From Mycobacterium asiaticum DSM 44297 (GTDB taxonomy: Bacteria > Actinomycetota > Actinomycetes > Mycobacteriales > Mycobacteriaceae), in the NCBI RefSeq assembly GCF_000613245.1, contig NZ_HG964938.1:1536-65535 (forward strand): a stretch of DNA of 64,000 bases, read 5' to 3'. Shown in pieces: positions 50,725 to 60,780 of this stretch. Each line of letters begins with the position of its first letter. Within the stretch, counting starts at the first letter, position 1. The notes under the pieces are model-generated. The model made no database searches. It was not told where the DNA came from and worked only from the letters and a program-made list of their open reading frames with translations. Both the position numbers and the translations under genes were made by a program.

Positions 50725-52253
50725 CCGTCGTCTCCTGTTTTGGTTGAGTTTTCGACGGAGTATTTAACGCCGTCGGGCCCCACCAGCTCGCCACTCTGTG
50801 GGCTGTAGACCGCCGAAGGAGGTCCGCCCGGAGTGTAGACGCAGGGGTTGGGCTGTTGGCCGTTGCACTGCACTGCCCCGGTGCCGGGGCGGGTCAACGG
50901 GTCGCTAATCGGCGGTGGTGTCAACCCGCCCGGTGGCAGCCGGTCGGCCGGCAGGGGGTTCAACCCGTTGTTCACCGACGGCGCCGGGGCCACCAGGCCG
51001 GGCTTCACCGGCTGGTCACAGCGAGCCGCCGGCGCCGGGCAGCTGAGCAGCTGGTTCGGGTCGCCGTACCACGGGTTGGTGCCCGCGGGTTCGTACGGCT
51101 TGGTGCTGCGGCACTCCCGCGGTGTGGCGGCGCGCTTACCGGGCACGTCGACACACGGGATGTTGCGCGAGCCGCGCACGCTGTTGGCCGGGGTATCCAT
51201 CGGGATCTTGCAATACGTCCCCACCGGCAACGGCTGCGGGCTGGTGTCGGCGAACGACCGCCACTGCTCGGCCGGGATGAAACCGGTCAGGCACGGCGGC
51301 GGCTGGTTGATCGCCAGCGCCAGGTCCAGCGCGGCCATGTTCGGGAACGGCGCGGCTACCGTCTGCGCGATCGAGGCGCCCTGCGGCAGGAACACCAGCA
51401 CCTGCTCGAGGCCCTTGTGGTAGCGCTTCAGCAGGTCGAACACCACCTCGAGATTCGCCAGCGTCTGCGGCAGCGAATCCCGCACATCGGTGAACACCTC
51501 GTTGACCTGGTCAGCCGTCGGAGCGGCCTGCGTCAGCACGCTGCGCAGGTGCTGATCCTCGGCCGCGCTCTGGGCCGCCAGCGTGTTGAGGTTGCGCGCC
51601 CACCGCTCGATGGAGCTGCCCGAGTCGACCTGGCTCTGCAGGATCGGACCAGAGTGCTGGATGATGTCGTTGATGTCACCGATCTGGTTGTGGAAGTCGC
51701 CGACCAGCGCCTGAGTGGCGTCGGTCAACCGCTGTAGCGCCGGGCCCAGTCCACCAACGGCCAGCGCGGTTTCGTCGAGCAGCTGCGGGATCTTCTCCTT
51801 GGGCAGCACTTCCAGCCCGCGGTTCGCGGTATCCAGCGCCGGACCGATCTCGCTGGGAACCGTGCCCTTCGTGATCGTCTGGCCCGAACGGAAGAACTGC
51901 CCGGGGTTGCCTTCCGACACCAGGTCGAGGTACTGCTCACCGACCGCCGACACCGAGTGCACGTTGGCCGTGGCGTCGATCGGAATCTTGTACCGGCTGT
52001 CGATGCTCAGGATCGCCCGGGCACCGGTAGGTGTCGGCTCGACCTCGGTGACCTTGCCGATCGTGATGCCGCGGTAGGTCACATTCGCCGTCGGGTACAG
52101 GCCGCCCGAGGCCGGCAGGTCGGCCTTCAGGTCGTAGCGCCCGATCCCGACCAGCGTCGGCACCTGCAGGTAGTAGATGCCCAGCACGGACAGGGCAACC
52201 ACGGTCAGGGCCAGGAAGATCCATAGCTGGCGCTTGATGAACGGTGTCAGCAT
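50694..52253 (-). CDS. mce1F: Mce1F
   Basis: A 519-residue MCE-family subunit of the Mce1 fatty-acid/mycolic-acid importer, anchored by an N-terminal helix (LWIFLALTVVALSVLGIYYL, 10-29). The MCE domain covers about 38-115, with GLYPTANVTYRGITIGKVTE the family signature. A long helical region that forms the needle follows to about 310. The rest is Pro-rich and contains several Cys (CLTGF, YCKIP, CSAP-like), as in Mce1F. Its ATG overlaps the lprK stop by seven bases. It is the last MCE subunit of the operon. Confidence 0.96.
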   Translation of the reverse strand: MLTPFIKRQLWIFLALTVVALSVLGIYYLQVPTLVGIGRYDLKADLPASGGLYPTANVTYRGITIGKVTEVEPTPTGARAILSIDSRYKIPIDATANVHSVSAVGEQYLDLVSEGNPGQFFRSGQTITKGTVPSEIGPALDTANRGLEVLPKEKIPQLLDETALAVGGLGPALQRLTDATQALVGDFHNQIGDINDIIQHSGPILQSQVDSGSSIERWARNLNTLAAQSAAEDQHLRSVLTQAAPTADQVNEVFTDVRDSLPQTLANLEVVFDLLKRYHKGLEQVLVFLPQGASIAQTVAAPFPNMAALDLALAINQPPPCLTGFIPAEQWRSFADTSPQPLPVGTYCKIPMDTPANSVRGSRNIPCVDVPGKRAATPRECRSTKPYEPAGTNPWYGDPNQLLSCPAPAARCDQPVKPGLVAPAPSVNNGLNPLPADRLPPGGLTPPPISDPLTRPGTGAVQCNGQQPNPCVYTPGGPPSAVYSPQSGELVGPDGVKYSVENSTKTGDDGWKEMLAPAG

Positions 52254-53407
52254 TGGCCTCGCTCCGCCCTTTCCACCAGCGGTCCACCCGGCGCGTCGTT
52301 GGGGTTCGACGTGTAGCGGACGTCCGGGATCATCGACTCGGGGTCGCGGCCGAACGACTGCTCGATCGCGCGCAGCACCCCGCTGAACCCGGTGCCCGTC
52401 AGGACCGCGTTGTCAACCGCGCTGAGCGTGACGTCGATCGTGGCGTTCACGTTCTGGTAGTCACCGCGGAAGATCTTCGGCACCGCGTCGATGTCGAACG
52501 GCTGCGTCAGGATCAGCTTCAGTGCGCCGATCAGGTACGGCGAACCCTTACCGAGTTCCCGCAGCGGGCACTGCAGCAACTCCAGGTCGGTGTGCAGGTT
52601 CCCGCGCGCCTCGCCTAGGTACTGGTCGGCCGCCGCGCTCAACCGGCCCACCGAGTCCACCGCGTTGATCAGCAGGTTCTTCGTGTCGGCGAAGTGCTTG
52701 AGCAACGGCGGGAAGTCGGTCAGCACCCGTTCCAGCACATCGTTGCGGTTGCCGACGTAGCTGAGCAGCCGGTTGGTCGAGTCGATGGCATGGGTGATGT
52801 CGTCACGCTGCTCGTTGAGCTGGCGGGTGAAGGTGTCGAGCTTGTTCAGGAAGCCGCGGATCTGCTCGCCACGCCCCTTGAAGATCGCGTAGATCTCGTT
52901 CTGCAGCACTTCCAGGTTGGGAATGCCGCCGCCGCGCAGGATCAGCGAGACAACGGCCAGCGTCTGCTCGATATTGGGGTATACCGACGAGTTCTTCAGC
53001 GGGATCGTGTCGCCGTTCTTGAGCTGTCCTTGCGGTTGCTGGGGCGAGATCAGCTCGACATGCTGCGAGCCCAGCAAACTGGTCTGGCCGATCTTCAGCA
53101 GCGCGTTCTTGGGGAGCTTGACGTCCTTCTTCAAGCCCAGTGTCAGCGTCGCAATCCAGTTCTTCAGCTCGATCTTGCGGATGGAGCCCACCTCGACGTC
53201 GGCGACCATCACCTTGCTGTTGCCGTTGATCGCCAGGGTGTCGGGAACCTGCGCGTACACGACGTAGGCGCCGTCGCCGCTGCCCGGTGCGCCCGGGATC
53301 GCGACCTGCGAGATGCCTTTCCACCCACAGGAACTCAGCAGCACCGCGCACACCAACAGCACCAGCACCTGCCAGCTGCGGTAGCGGAACTTACCTAGCA
53401 AGCCCAT
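52247..53407 (-). CDS. lprK: Mce1E lipoprotein LprK
   Basis: A 386-residue lipoprotein subunit of Mce1. The signal peptide ends in the lipobox LSSC with lipid-accepting Cys27. The MCE domain follows near 40-120 (VYAQVPDTLAINGNSKVMVA, ADVEVGSIRKIEL), then the helical needle-forming region to about 310. The tail is short compared with other Mce proteins. Start and stop overlap neighbours (one base with mce1D, seven with mce1F). The orthologue is Rv0173. Confidence 0.96.
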   Translation of the reverse strand: MGLLGKFRYRSWQVLVLLVCAVLLSSCGWKGISQVAIPGAPGSGDGAYVVYAQVPDTLAINGNSKVMVADVEVGSIRKIELKNWIATLTLGLKKDVKLPKNALLKIGQTSLLGSQHVELISPQQPQGQLKNGDTIPLKNSSVYPNIEQTLAVVSLILRGGGIPNLEVLQNEIYAIFKGRGEQIRGFLNKLDTFTRQLNEQRDDITHAIDSTNRLLSYVGNRNDVLERVLTDFPPLLKHFADTKNLLINAVDSVGRLSAAADQYLGEARGNLHTDLELLQCPLRELGKGSPYLIGALKLILTQPFDIDAVPKIFRGDYQNVNATIDVTLSAVDNAVLTGTGFSGVLRAIEQSFGRDPESMIPDVRYTSNPNDAPGGPLVERAERGQC

Positions 53408-55017
53408 TACTGACCTCCTGCCTCAGCGGGCAGCGGTGCGCCGACCGGTGCTGGGGGCGGCGGTCCCGGCGCGGCGGGTGTCGGTGCGACCGGCCCGGGG
53501 ATCACGTTCGGTCCCGGCGCCGGCGGCGGTACCGGAACTTGCGCGTTCAGCGCGACCGGCGGCACCACGGGGTACTCGTCGTAGGCGTTGGGCGGTCCCG
53601 GCGGCGTTTGCAGCGTGGACTGGACGGGCTCGATGTCGGGTCCACCCATCAGCTCGGCCAGTGACTCCGGCGTGAGCAGACCGGCGGTGATCGGGCCCAC
53701 CTGCGTGCCCTGCATGCCGGGTGCCACGATCCAGCCGTGCTGGGTGTTGCGGTGCGACAACGGGGTGTCCGGCACCCAGATACCGGGCACGGTGGTGTCC
53801 TTGTAGCCGTTGGGCGGCTGCAGCCGCGGCTCGGAGTACGCGACCATCTTCGGCAGGATCTCGGCCGTGCTGAACGTGTTCAACCCGAACGGGAAATAGT
53901 TGAACTTGATCGCGTCGAGAACCGGCGCCAGGTATTGCGCACACAGTTCTGCCGACTCCTGGTACCCCAGCCGGCTACCGGCCTGCACCGAGCTGCAGAC
54001 GAACTGCATCGGGTTGGCGAAGCTGGTGATCTCCGGGACGGCCACCACTGAGCCGTGCGAGGGGTGGTAGATCATGTTGACGTTCGCCGCGGCCGTAGGC
54101 AGGACGTGCAACGCGGTCTCCAGCCCGTTCAGCGGTTCGGGCTGCAGGAGCGTGTTCGTCACCGTCGCGAGGTTGTTGATGTCGTGCGCCAACACCTCGC
54201 GGTTCTTGTCCAGGAACGGACGCACGGTGGTCAGCAGGCTGTCCAACTGTCGCAGTGCGCTGGCCAGCGCCTGGTCCGAACTCGCCAGCCGGCCGGTGAC
54301 GTCCGCCAGGTTCTGGTTGAGCGCCACGAACTGCTTGTCGTCCTGATGCAGCGCATTGACGAACAACGCCAGGCTCTTGACGACCGCGAAGAAGTCGCCG
54401 CGACCCTCGTTCAACGCGGTCAGTGCCTTCGACAGGTTGTCCAGCGTGGAGTTGAGCTGCCTGCCCTTGCCGGACAGGCCGTTCGCGAACGACTCGATGA
54501 CCTCACCGAACGGCCCCTTGGGCTGCGCCTCGGTGGGCCCCAGCTTAGAGATGATGTTGGTGATGCTGTTGCGCAGCTCGTCCCACTCCACCGGCACCTG
54601 GGTGCGCTCGAGCGGGATCACCGCGTTGTTGGCCAGCGCCGGGCCACCCTTGTAGGGCGGCTCCAGCTGAATGGCCCGCGAGGCGACCAGGGTCGGGTTC
54701 AGGATCACCGCCGAGGCGTTGGCCGGCACCTTGTACTTGTTCTCGTAGTGGAAGGTGACCTTCATCTTGTCGCCGGCCGGTTCGATCTTGTCGATCCGGC
54801 CCACCTTCATGCCCATGATCTGGACCTTGTCCCCGGCGTAGAGCGCCTGCGCCTGGGAGAAGTACGCCACCACGGTGTTGTTGGTCAGCTTCTGGTACAG
54901 CTGCCAGCCGAAGTAAGCGGCGAGCAGCGCCAGTACCAACACCAGTGATCCGATGACCACCGTGGTCCGGGACATCCGGGGAAGCCGGATGTTGCGGACG
55001 TCAAAGATGGTGCTCAA
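53407..55017 (-). CDS. mce1D: Mce1D
   Basis: A 536-residue Mce1 subunit. An N-terminal helix at 17-36 (TTVVIGSLVLVLALLAAYFG) anchors it. The MCE domain spans about 45-125 (YAGDKVQIMGMKVGRIDKIE, AIQLEPPYKGGPAL). The helical region runs to about 310, and the C-terminal stretch is Pro-rich (PVPPPAPGPNVIPGPVAP), typical of Mce1D. It begins with TTG, which overlaps the mce1C stop as TTGA, and ends one base into the lprK start. The orthologue is Rv0172. Confidence 0.95.
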   Translation of the reverse strand: MSTIFDVRNIRLPRMSRTTVVIGSLVLVLALLAAYFGWQLYQKLTNNTVVAYFSQAQALYAGDKVQIMGMKVGRIDKIEPAGDKMKVTFHYENKYKVPANASAVILNPTLVASRAIQLEPPYKGGPALANNAVIPLERTQVPVEWDELRNSITNIISKLGPTEAQPKGPFGEVIESFANGLSGKGRQLNSTLDNLSKALTALNEGRGDFFAVVKSLALFVNALHQDDKQFVALNQNLADVTGRLASSDQALASALRQLDSLLTTVRPFLDKNREVLAHDINNLATVTNTLLQPEPLNGLETALHVLPTAAANVNMIYHPSHGSVVAVPEITSFANPMQFVCSSVQAGSRLGYQESAELCAQYLAPVLDAIKFNYFPFGLNTFSTAEILPKMVAYSEPRLQPPNGYKDTTVPGIWVPDTPLSHRNTQHGWIVAPGMQGTQVGPITAGLLTPESLAELMGGPDIEPVQSTLQTPPGPPNAYDEYPVVPPVALNAQVPVPPPAPGPNVIPGPVAPTPAAPGPPPPAPVGAPLPAEAGGQ

Positions 55018-56576
55018 TTCTCGCTACCTCCCGCTGCGCCGCTACCGCCGGTGCCACCGGGGTTGATGAACGGTGCCGGCAACTGGTTGCCGGGTCCGGG
55101 CGGTGCCGGCGGTCCCGGGGGCAGCCCGGGCGCGAATGTCGACGGTGGTCCCACCGGTCCCGCCGGGCCAAGCGGCTCGGTGCGCGAGCCCGGGGGTGAG
55201 TTCGGCGGCAGCGGAACGGGCGTACCCGGGACGTCCGGTGCGGGATCGCCCGGCCGTCCGGCGATCGGGATGCCCGGTGCCGGCTGGACACCGTTGGGGT
55301 TCGGCGGCGAGGCCTGGACGTCCAGCGGTGCCGGGAAGCCCTGGCCACCGAACGGCCCGATGTTGAGCCCGAGGCATGGCAGCGGGTTCTCCGGCCGCGG
55401 CAGCCCGTCGGCGGGCGGCGTGTAGGAGCAGGGCGTGCCCGGCGGGACGGCCGGTCCTGGGTGCTCCGGCGTGCCTTCCAGCACCGGCGGTGCCGGTGGC
55501 GGCGCGCCGTTGGGGAACCGGGTGCCGTTCGGGTCGGGGAACCGGTAGGCCGGCAGCCCGGCGCTGCGCCAGAACTGCTCGGGGTCCAGGCCACGCTTCT
55601 TGAAAGCGGCGTCGATGAACGGCTGGATGATCTGGCCGGGCACCAGGTTGTGGATGACGACCTTGAAGAACGGTCCCGAACCGATCGCCTCGTTGAGTGA
55701 CGGCAGGAAGCCGCCGACCATGAGCAGCCCGTTCGCCAGGTCTTCTTTGCGCTCGACCAGCAAGTCGCTGACCGTGCGTAGCTGCTCGAGCACGTGGTTG
55801 AGATTCGGGTTGTCGTTGATCAGGCCCTGCACCTGCGTGGAGAACGAGGCGACGTTGCTCAGCAGCGCGTCGATCGCGCGGCCGCGCTCGTTGAACGCGG
55901 CCAGCAGGGTCTTGGCGTTGACCAGCAGCCGGTCCACCTGCTGGCTGCGGTCACCGAGGACGCTGGCCACCTGGTTGGCCTGGGCGAGCAGGTGCTTGAT
56001 CTCCTCGTCGCGCTTGCCGAGCGTGTCGGAGAACCTGGAAACGCCCTCGAGCGCCGGGCTCAGTTGCGGGTAGGTCTGGTCGATGGTTTCCGACAGCACA
56101 TGCAGCGACTTCTTGACGGTGTCGATGTCCCAGCCGGTGGCCGCCTTGGTGACGTCCAGGAAGGCGTCGTAGATCTGATAGGGCGTGGTGCTCTGGCCTA
56201 GCGGCAGCACGCCGTTCGGCCGCAACGGTTGGTTGCCGCGAGCCTCGATCTCGAGCACCTTCTTGCCGAGCAGGGTGTCGGTGCGGATGTTCAGCCGGCT
56301 CTCCGTGCCGATGCTCTCGGTGCCGATCTGAAACTTCATCACGATGTGGTCACCGTCGATCTTGATGGCCTCGACCTTGCCGACGTCCATGCCGGCGATG
56401 CGGACCTTGTCGCCCTTGTTGATGCCGCCGGTGTCGGTGAACTGCCCGTAGTAGTAAGGCTTGGCCATCAACATCGGCACGCTGGTGAAGCTCTGGCCCA
56501 CGCCGATGACCAACAGGGTGACCACGATGCCCATGAGGCCGATCTTCAGCCGGTTGGGTGGTTCCAGGGTTCTCAT
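55014..56576 (-). CDS. mce1C: Mce1C
   Basis: A 520-residue Mce1 subunit. The start is the ATG at 56576, which overlaps the mce1B stop as ATGA and gives MRTLEPPNRLKIGLMGI, as in M. tuberculosis Mce1C. A GTG at 56588 would add four residues. One helix (residues 12-30) is followed by the MCE domain (YYGQFTDTGGINKGDKVRIA) and a helical needle region to about 320. The C-terminal third is a Pro/Gly-rich, probably disordered tail of about 180 residues. It precedes mce1D with a TTGA overlap. Confidence 0.95.
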   Translation of the reverse strand: MRTLEPPNRLKIGLMGIVVTLLVIGVGQSFTSVPMLMAKPYYYGQFTDTGGINKGDKVRIAGMDVGKVEAIKIDGDHIVMKFQIGTESIGTESRLNIRTDTLLGKKVLEIEARGNQPLRPNGVLPLGQSTTPYQIYDAFLDVTKAATGWDIDTVKKSLHVLSETIDQTYPQLSPALEGVSRFSDTLGKRDEEIKHLLAQANQVASVLGDRSQQVDRLLVNAKTLLAAFNERGRAIDALLSNVASFSTQVQGLINDNPNLNHVLEQLRTVSDLLVERKEDLANGLLMVGGFLPSLNEAIGSGPFFKVVIHNLVPGQIIQPFIDAAFKKRGLDPEQFWRSAGLPAYRFPDPNGTRFPNGAPPPAPPVLEGTPEHPGPAVPPGTPCSYTPPADGLPRPENPLPCLGLNIGPFGGQGFPAPLDVQASPPNPNGVQPAPGIPIAGRPGDPAPDVPGTPVPLPPNSPPGSRTEPLGPAGPVGPPSTFAPGLPPGPPAPPGPGNQLPAPFINPGGTGGSGAAGGSEN

Positions 56577-57613
56577 TGGGGCGCGCACCTTCCAGTCGGC
56601 TGGTGGAAGAGCCGGACGGTGCGGACCGGCCCACCGGGCTGTAGGCCATTGATCCGGAGGCTGATGTCACAGGAGTAGAAGTTCACGAAGTCGCCGTAGG
56701 AGCCAATGCCGCGTCCGATCAGGTTCAGCGCGGTCGGGACCTTGTGCAGGAAGTCGTTCAGCTCCTGACGCTGGTCGATCAGCGGCTGCTGGACTGCGTC
56801 GAGGTAGTTGATCGCCTTGTGCAGCAGGGCGCGGTCCTCGGACAACAGGTCGGCCACCGTCCCCGCGGCGTTGCTGATGTTCGCAGTTCCCGCCGCGAGC
56901 GGGTCGGCGTGGTCCTTCAGACCGGTGATCAGCACCTCGAGGTTGTTGACGGTCTGGTCGAAGTCCTTGCGGTGCCGAACCGTCGTGTCCAGCACCGTGT
57001 TCAGGTTCTTGATCACTTCGCCGATCGCCTGATCACGCTCGGCCAGCTGCGAGGTGAGCTGGGCGGTCTGGTTGAGGATGTCGTTGATCGTGCCGCCCTG
57101 GCCCTGGAAGACCGTGATGAGCGAGGCGGCGATCGTGTTCACCTTGTCCGGGTTGAGCGCCCGGAACACGGGCTTGAAGCCACCGATCAACGCGTCCAGG
57201 TCCAGCGCCGGCGACGTGCGCGACAGCGGGATCATCCCGCCCGGCTGCATGATCTTGTCCGAACCGTCGCCCTCGCCACGCTTGAGCTCCAGGTAGCGGT
57301 TGCCGATCAGGTCGAGGTAGCGGATCTGCGCGGTGGTCGACTGGTAGAGGGGGATCGCGCGGTCGACGTTGAAGTTCACCTTCACGCGCTTGCCGCCGTC
57401 GATGAGCTCGACCTTGCTTACCTTGCCGATCTCCACCCCGGACGCCCGGACGAACTGGCCGTTGCGCAACCCACTGATGTTGCTGAACTCGGCGGTGTAG
57501 GAGTTTGTCCGGTCGAAGCGAATCTGACCGAACACGATGATGATCATGATGCTGAATAGGAGCAGCACGAACGCGAAGGCGCTGAGTTTGACGAGGGTAC
57601 CGGTGATTTTCAT
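56573..57613 (-). CDS. mce1B: Mce1B
   Basis: A 346-residue Mce1 subunit, the same length as Rv0170. The N-terminal helix is LSAFAFVLLLFSIMIIIVFG (9-28). The MCE domain covers about 33-110 (YTAEFSNISGLRNGQFVRAS, GVEIGKVSKVEL). It is one of the short Mce proteins, lacking a Pro-rich tail. Two Cys near the end (YSCDIS, GRCAP) may form a disulfide. The ATG overlaps the mce1A stop as ATGA. Confidence 0.96.
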   Translation of the reverse strand: MKITGTLVKLSAFAFVLLLFSIMIIIVFGQIRFDRTNSYTAEFSNISGLRNGQFVRASGVEIGKVSKVELIDGGKRVKVNFNVDRAIPLYQSTTAQIRYLDLIGNRYLELKRGEGDGSDKIMQPGGMIPLSRTSPALDLDALIGGFKPVFRALNPDKVNTIAASLITVFQGQGGTINDILNQTAQLTSQLAERDQAIGEVIKNLNTVLDTTVRHRKDFDQTVNNLEVLITGLKDHADPLAAGTANISNAAGTVADLLSEDRALLHKAINYLDAVQQPLIDQRQELNDFLHKVPTALNLIGRGIGSYGDFVNFYSCDISLRINGLQPGGPVRTVRLFHQPTGRCAPQ

Positions 57614-58938
57614 GGGTTGATCGTGTTATCCCCTACTTGACGGCCCCAGACGTACTCGAGTACGTAGGGCGAACCGGTGTCCAAGTGGTTATAAGGCGCA
57701 ATGCTGTTCCCGGTGTCCATGACCAGCTCGGGTGCCGGCCAGAGTTGACGGGTGATCTGCTGCCAGCAACCGGGCGCGCCGCCCGGCCCACCGCGCGCGT
57801 TGACCCGCGGCAAGTTCTCTGGGTAGGTGTAGGGGTTCGGCGCCCCACCGATGAGGCCCGCCGCAAGCCCGCCGACCTGCGACAGCAACAGCGGTACCAG
57901 CGAGATGGGGTTCAGCATCGCGCCCAGCGCCGAGAGGATCTGGGAGTGGCTGTTCAGTGAGTAGCCGTTACCGCCGAGGAACTGGAAGGCCTTGGGCTCG
58001 ATGTCGTGGTAGTTGCGCAGCGTGCAGAACAGCTCGGGACTGTAGGTGTCCAGCAGCTGGGCGGTCGGCACCAGGTCGGCCGCACCCCGGGCCAGGTAGG
58101 GTCCGCCGCGCTCAAAGATGTCGGCGCCGGTGTTGCCGAAGCCGGCCGCAGCGAGCAGCGCCTGGTCGAGGTCGCGCTGCTGGGCGTTGATCGTGCGGGC
58201 CGTGGGCACCGAGTTGTTCAGGAAGTCCAGCAGGTCGGGCGCGGCGTTGGCGTAGACGTCGCCGAGGGCCGCTAACTGCTGGATGTCGCGGCGGGCCTGC
58301 GGCATCTGCGGGTTGATGTCGTCGAGGATCACGTTGCCGTTGACGATCGCCTGCCCGAACCTGTCACCCAACCCGGTCAGGGCCTGCGCGGCCGCGCTCA
58401 GGGTGAGGTTCAGCTTGACGGGGTCGACCTTCTCCGAGATCGAGGTCAGGGTCTGGAACACCGTGTTGATCTCGGTCGTCACGGCCGAGGCGTGCAATTC
58501 GCTCTTAGCGGAGAGGTGACCGCGAGAGATGATGTTTCCCTGCGAGTCCTTCGGCGTGGTCAGCGACACGTACTTGCCGCCGAACACCGTGGTCGCTTTG
58601 ATCTGCGTGTCCACGTTCTCCGGGATGACGCCCTTGGAACCCAGGTACTGCGGGTAGATCTCCAGGGTGAATTTCGCGGCCGGCTTGCCGTTGCGCTGGA
58701 CCTCTTGGATATCGCCGACCCGCCCGACCTGGACACCGTTGTAGGTCACCTTCGAACCGGGGTCCATCACCAGACCGGCCCGGTCGGAGTACATCGTCAA
58801 ATTGGTCTTCTTGGTGAAGTCACCGCGGAACTGGAAGTAGACCAGCGTGAAGATGAGCAGCAGCACCAGGAAGGCTGCCAGGCCTACCGTCTTGTAGGGC
58901 GGCGACTTGATCTTGTTGGTTTTCAACGGACCTGTCAT
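57610..58938 (-). CDS. mce1A: Mce1A
   Basis: A 442-residue Mce1 subunit, the first of six MCE proteins that build the needle-like tunnel for lipid import. Its N-terminal helix is VGLAAFLVLLLIFTLVYFQF (18-37). The MCE domain covers about 42-125 (MYSDRAGLVMDPGSKVTYNG, VQVGRVGDIQEV). The helical region follows to about 320. M. tuberculosis Mce1A (Rv0169) has 454 residues and promotes host-cell entry. The gene starts four bases after yrbE1B and overlaps mce1B by four. Confidence 0.96.
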   Translation of the reverse strand: MTGPLKTNKIKSPPYKTVGLAAFLVLLLIFTLVYFQFRGDFTKKTNLTMYSDRAGLVMDPGSKVTYNGVQVGRVGDIQEVQRNGKPAAKFTLEIYPQYLGSKGVIPENVDTQIKATTVFGGKYVSLTTPKDSQGNIISRGHLSAKSELHASAVTTEINTVFQTLTSISEKVDPVKLNLTLSAAAQALTGLGDRFGQAIVNGNVILDDINPQMPQARRDIQQLAALGDVYANAAPDLLDFLNNSVPTARTINAQQRDLDQALLAAAGFGNTGADIFERGGPYLARGAADLVPTAQLLDTYSPELFCTLRNYHDIEPKAFQFLGGNGYSLNSHSQILSALGAMLNPISLVPLLLSQVGGLAAGLIGGAPNPYTYPENLPRVNARGGPGGAPGCWQQITRQLWPAPELVMDTGNSIAPYNHLDTGSPYVLEYVWGRQVGDNTINP

Positions 58939-58942
58939 GGCG

Positions 58943-59812
58943 CTACACCGTCAGTGCGAAGTTGGGGTTGACGCCGTAGAGCGCCAACGCGGCGGACAGA
59001 ACGACGACCTGTACCGACACCAGCGAGAAACGCATCGACCGGCCGACAGCCTCACCGACGCCGACGGGGCCGCCGCCGGCGTTGTACCCGTAGTAACAGT
59101 GGGTCACCATCACGATCGCCGCGATGATGATCGCCTCCAGGAACGACCAGAAGACGTCGTCGGGGCGCAGGAACGTTCGGAAGTAGTGCTCATAGGTTCC
59201 CGTCGACTGGCCGTAGAGCGCGGTCGTGACGATCTGCGGGGACAGGAACGACATGATCATCGCCAGCGCGTAGAGCGGGATGATCACGACCAGCCCGGCG
59301 ACGATGCGGGTCGACGTCAGATACGAGATCGACTTGATGCCCATCACCTCCAGGGCGTCGATCTCCTCACTGATTCGCATTGCACCAAGTTCCGCCGTCG
59401 CACCGGCGCCGACGGTCGCCGCCAGCGCGATGCCCGTCACCACCGGCCCGGCGATGCGCACGTTGATCAGCGCGGAGAAGAAGCCGGTAAACGCCTCGAC
59501 ACCGATGTTGCCCAGCGATGCAAAGCCCTGGATGGCTACCAACGAGCTACCGGACAAGGTCACGAAGCCGACGATGGCGGCGGTGCCGCCGACGACCGCC
59601 ATCGCGCCGGTGCCCATGCCGATCTGGGCGATCAGGCGCAGCGTCTCCTTGCGGTAGTTCTTGATCGCGTGCGGTATCTGGCCGAGGCTGGTCATGAAGA
59701 ACCAGGCGAGCTGCCCCGATTCGTCGACTCCCCGGGTGACCGCGCCGGCGTAGCGGTTGACGTTGGCTACCGCCCGCGGGAACCGCGCCCGAACTACCGC
59801 CGAAGTCGACAT
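58943..59812 (-). CDS. yrbE1B: YrbE1B permease
   Basis: A 289-residue MlaE-type permease subunit that pairs with YrbE1A and the ATPase MceG (elsewhere in the genome) to drive Mce1 lipid import. Five or six helices are present. The characteristic cytoplasmic loop reads EEIDALEVMGIKSISYLTST (about 142-161), the coupling segment of this family. The length equals that of Rv0168. The ATG is one base after the yrbE1A stop. Confidence 0.96.
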   Translation of the reverse strand: MSTSAVVRARFPRAVANVNRYAGAVTRGVDESGQLAWFFMTSLGQIPHAIKNYRKETLRLIAQIGMGTGAMAVVGGTAAIVGFVTLSGSSLVAIQGFASLGNIGVEAFTGFFSALINVRIAGPVVTGIALAATVGAGATAELGAMRISEEIDALEVMGIKSISYLTSTRIVAGLVVIIPLYALAMIMSFLSPQIVTTALYGQSTGTYEHYFRTFLRPDDVFWSFLEAIIIAAIVMVTHCYYGYNAGGGPVGVGEAVGRSMRFSLVSVQVVVLSAALALYGVNPNFALTV

Positions 59813-59813
59813 G

Positions 59814-60623
59814 TCAGCGCCCCGTCCCGAATCGAACCCCGATCGTGGTCAAGATGACGTTGACCGCGTACAACGCGACCACGCACAGCACCACGGTCTC
59901 GTTCACCGCGGTCCCCAGACCCTTGGACCCGCCGCGCACGGTCAGGCCCCGGTAGCAGCCGACCAGGCCGGCGATCAGGCCGAACGTCGCCGCCTTGATC
60001 ATGGCGATCAGCACCTCGGGCAGCCCCGTGATGGTGGTGAGCGTGGCCAGGTAGGCCCCACCCGAAACGTTCTGCAGGTACACGCCGAACAGGTATCCGC
60101 CGACCAGGCCCACGGTGATCACCAGCGCGTTGAGCAGGGTGGCGACCACCGTTGCGGCGATCACCCGGGGCACCACCAGGCGGTGGATCGGGTCGATCCC
60201 CAGCACCTCCATGGCGTCGATCTCTTCGCGGATGGTGCGGGCGCCGAGGTCGGCGCAGATGGCGGTGGACCCGGCTCCGGCGACGACGAGCACCGTGGTC
60301 AGCGGACCGAGCTGGGTGACAGCGCCGATCGCCGCGCCGGCACCGGATAGGTCGGCGGCGCCGAACTGGGCGAGCAGCACGTTCAGCGTGAAGATCAGCA
60401 GCACGGTCAGCGGGATCGAGACCATGATGGTGGGCAGCAGTGCGACCCGCATGATGAACCAGCACTGCAAGATCAGCTCGCGCCACTGGAACGGCCGGCG
60501 GAACAGTGCCGCGCCGGTCAGAACGCACATGCGGAAGAAACCGCCGATCATTGTCAGCGGTGTCTCGAGTTGATCGCGTAGATAGCCCACCAGGTGGGGA
60601 CGCGAGGATGAGGATGTCGTCAC
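59814..60623 (-). CDS. yrbE1A: YrbE1A permease
   Basis: A 269-residue MlaE-type permease subunit of the Mce1 importer. The family segment EEIDAMEVLGIDPIHRLVVP (about 132-151) couples the permease to its ATPase. Five or six helices are visible. The GTG start is preceded by GAGGGG. The 226 bases upstream, after fadD5, hold a promoter-like element, so expression need not depend on read-through from fadD5. The orthologue is Rv0167. Confidence 0.96.
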   Translation of the reverse strand: MTTSSSSRPHLVGYLRDQLETPLTMIGGFFRMCVLTGAALFRRPFQWRELILQCWFIMRVALLPTIMVSIPLTVLLIFTLNVLLAQFGAADLSGAGAAIGAVTQLGPLTTVLVVAGAGSTAICADLGARTIREEIDAMEVLGIDPIHRLVVPRVIAATVVATLLNALVITVGLVGGYLFGVYLQNVSGGAYLATLTTITGLPEVLIAMIKAATFGLIAGLVGCYRGLTVRGGSKGLGTAVNETVVLCVVALYAVNVILTTIGVRFGTGR

Positions 60624-60780
60624 GATTGCCCCCTCACAGCGGAAGCAGAAATGCGACGGCGCTGCGGCGGATGGTGTCGCACGCCTCCTCCTTGCCCCGA
60701 CCCAAAGTGTGTGACCAACGGCTCCCTACCGACAGGTAGTAACGGAGACCACAGGAATGTACCCGATGGTCGGCTAGGTG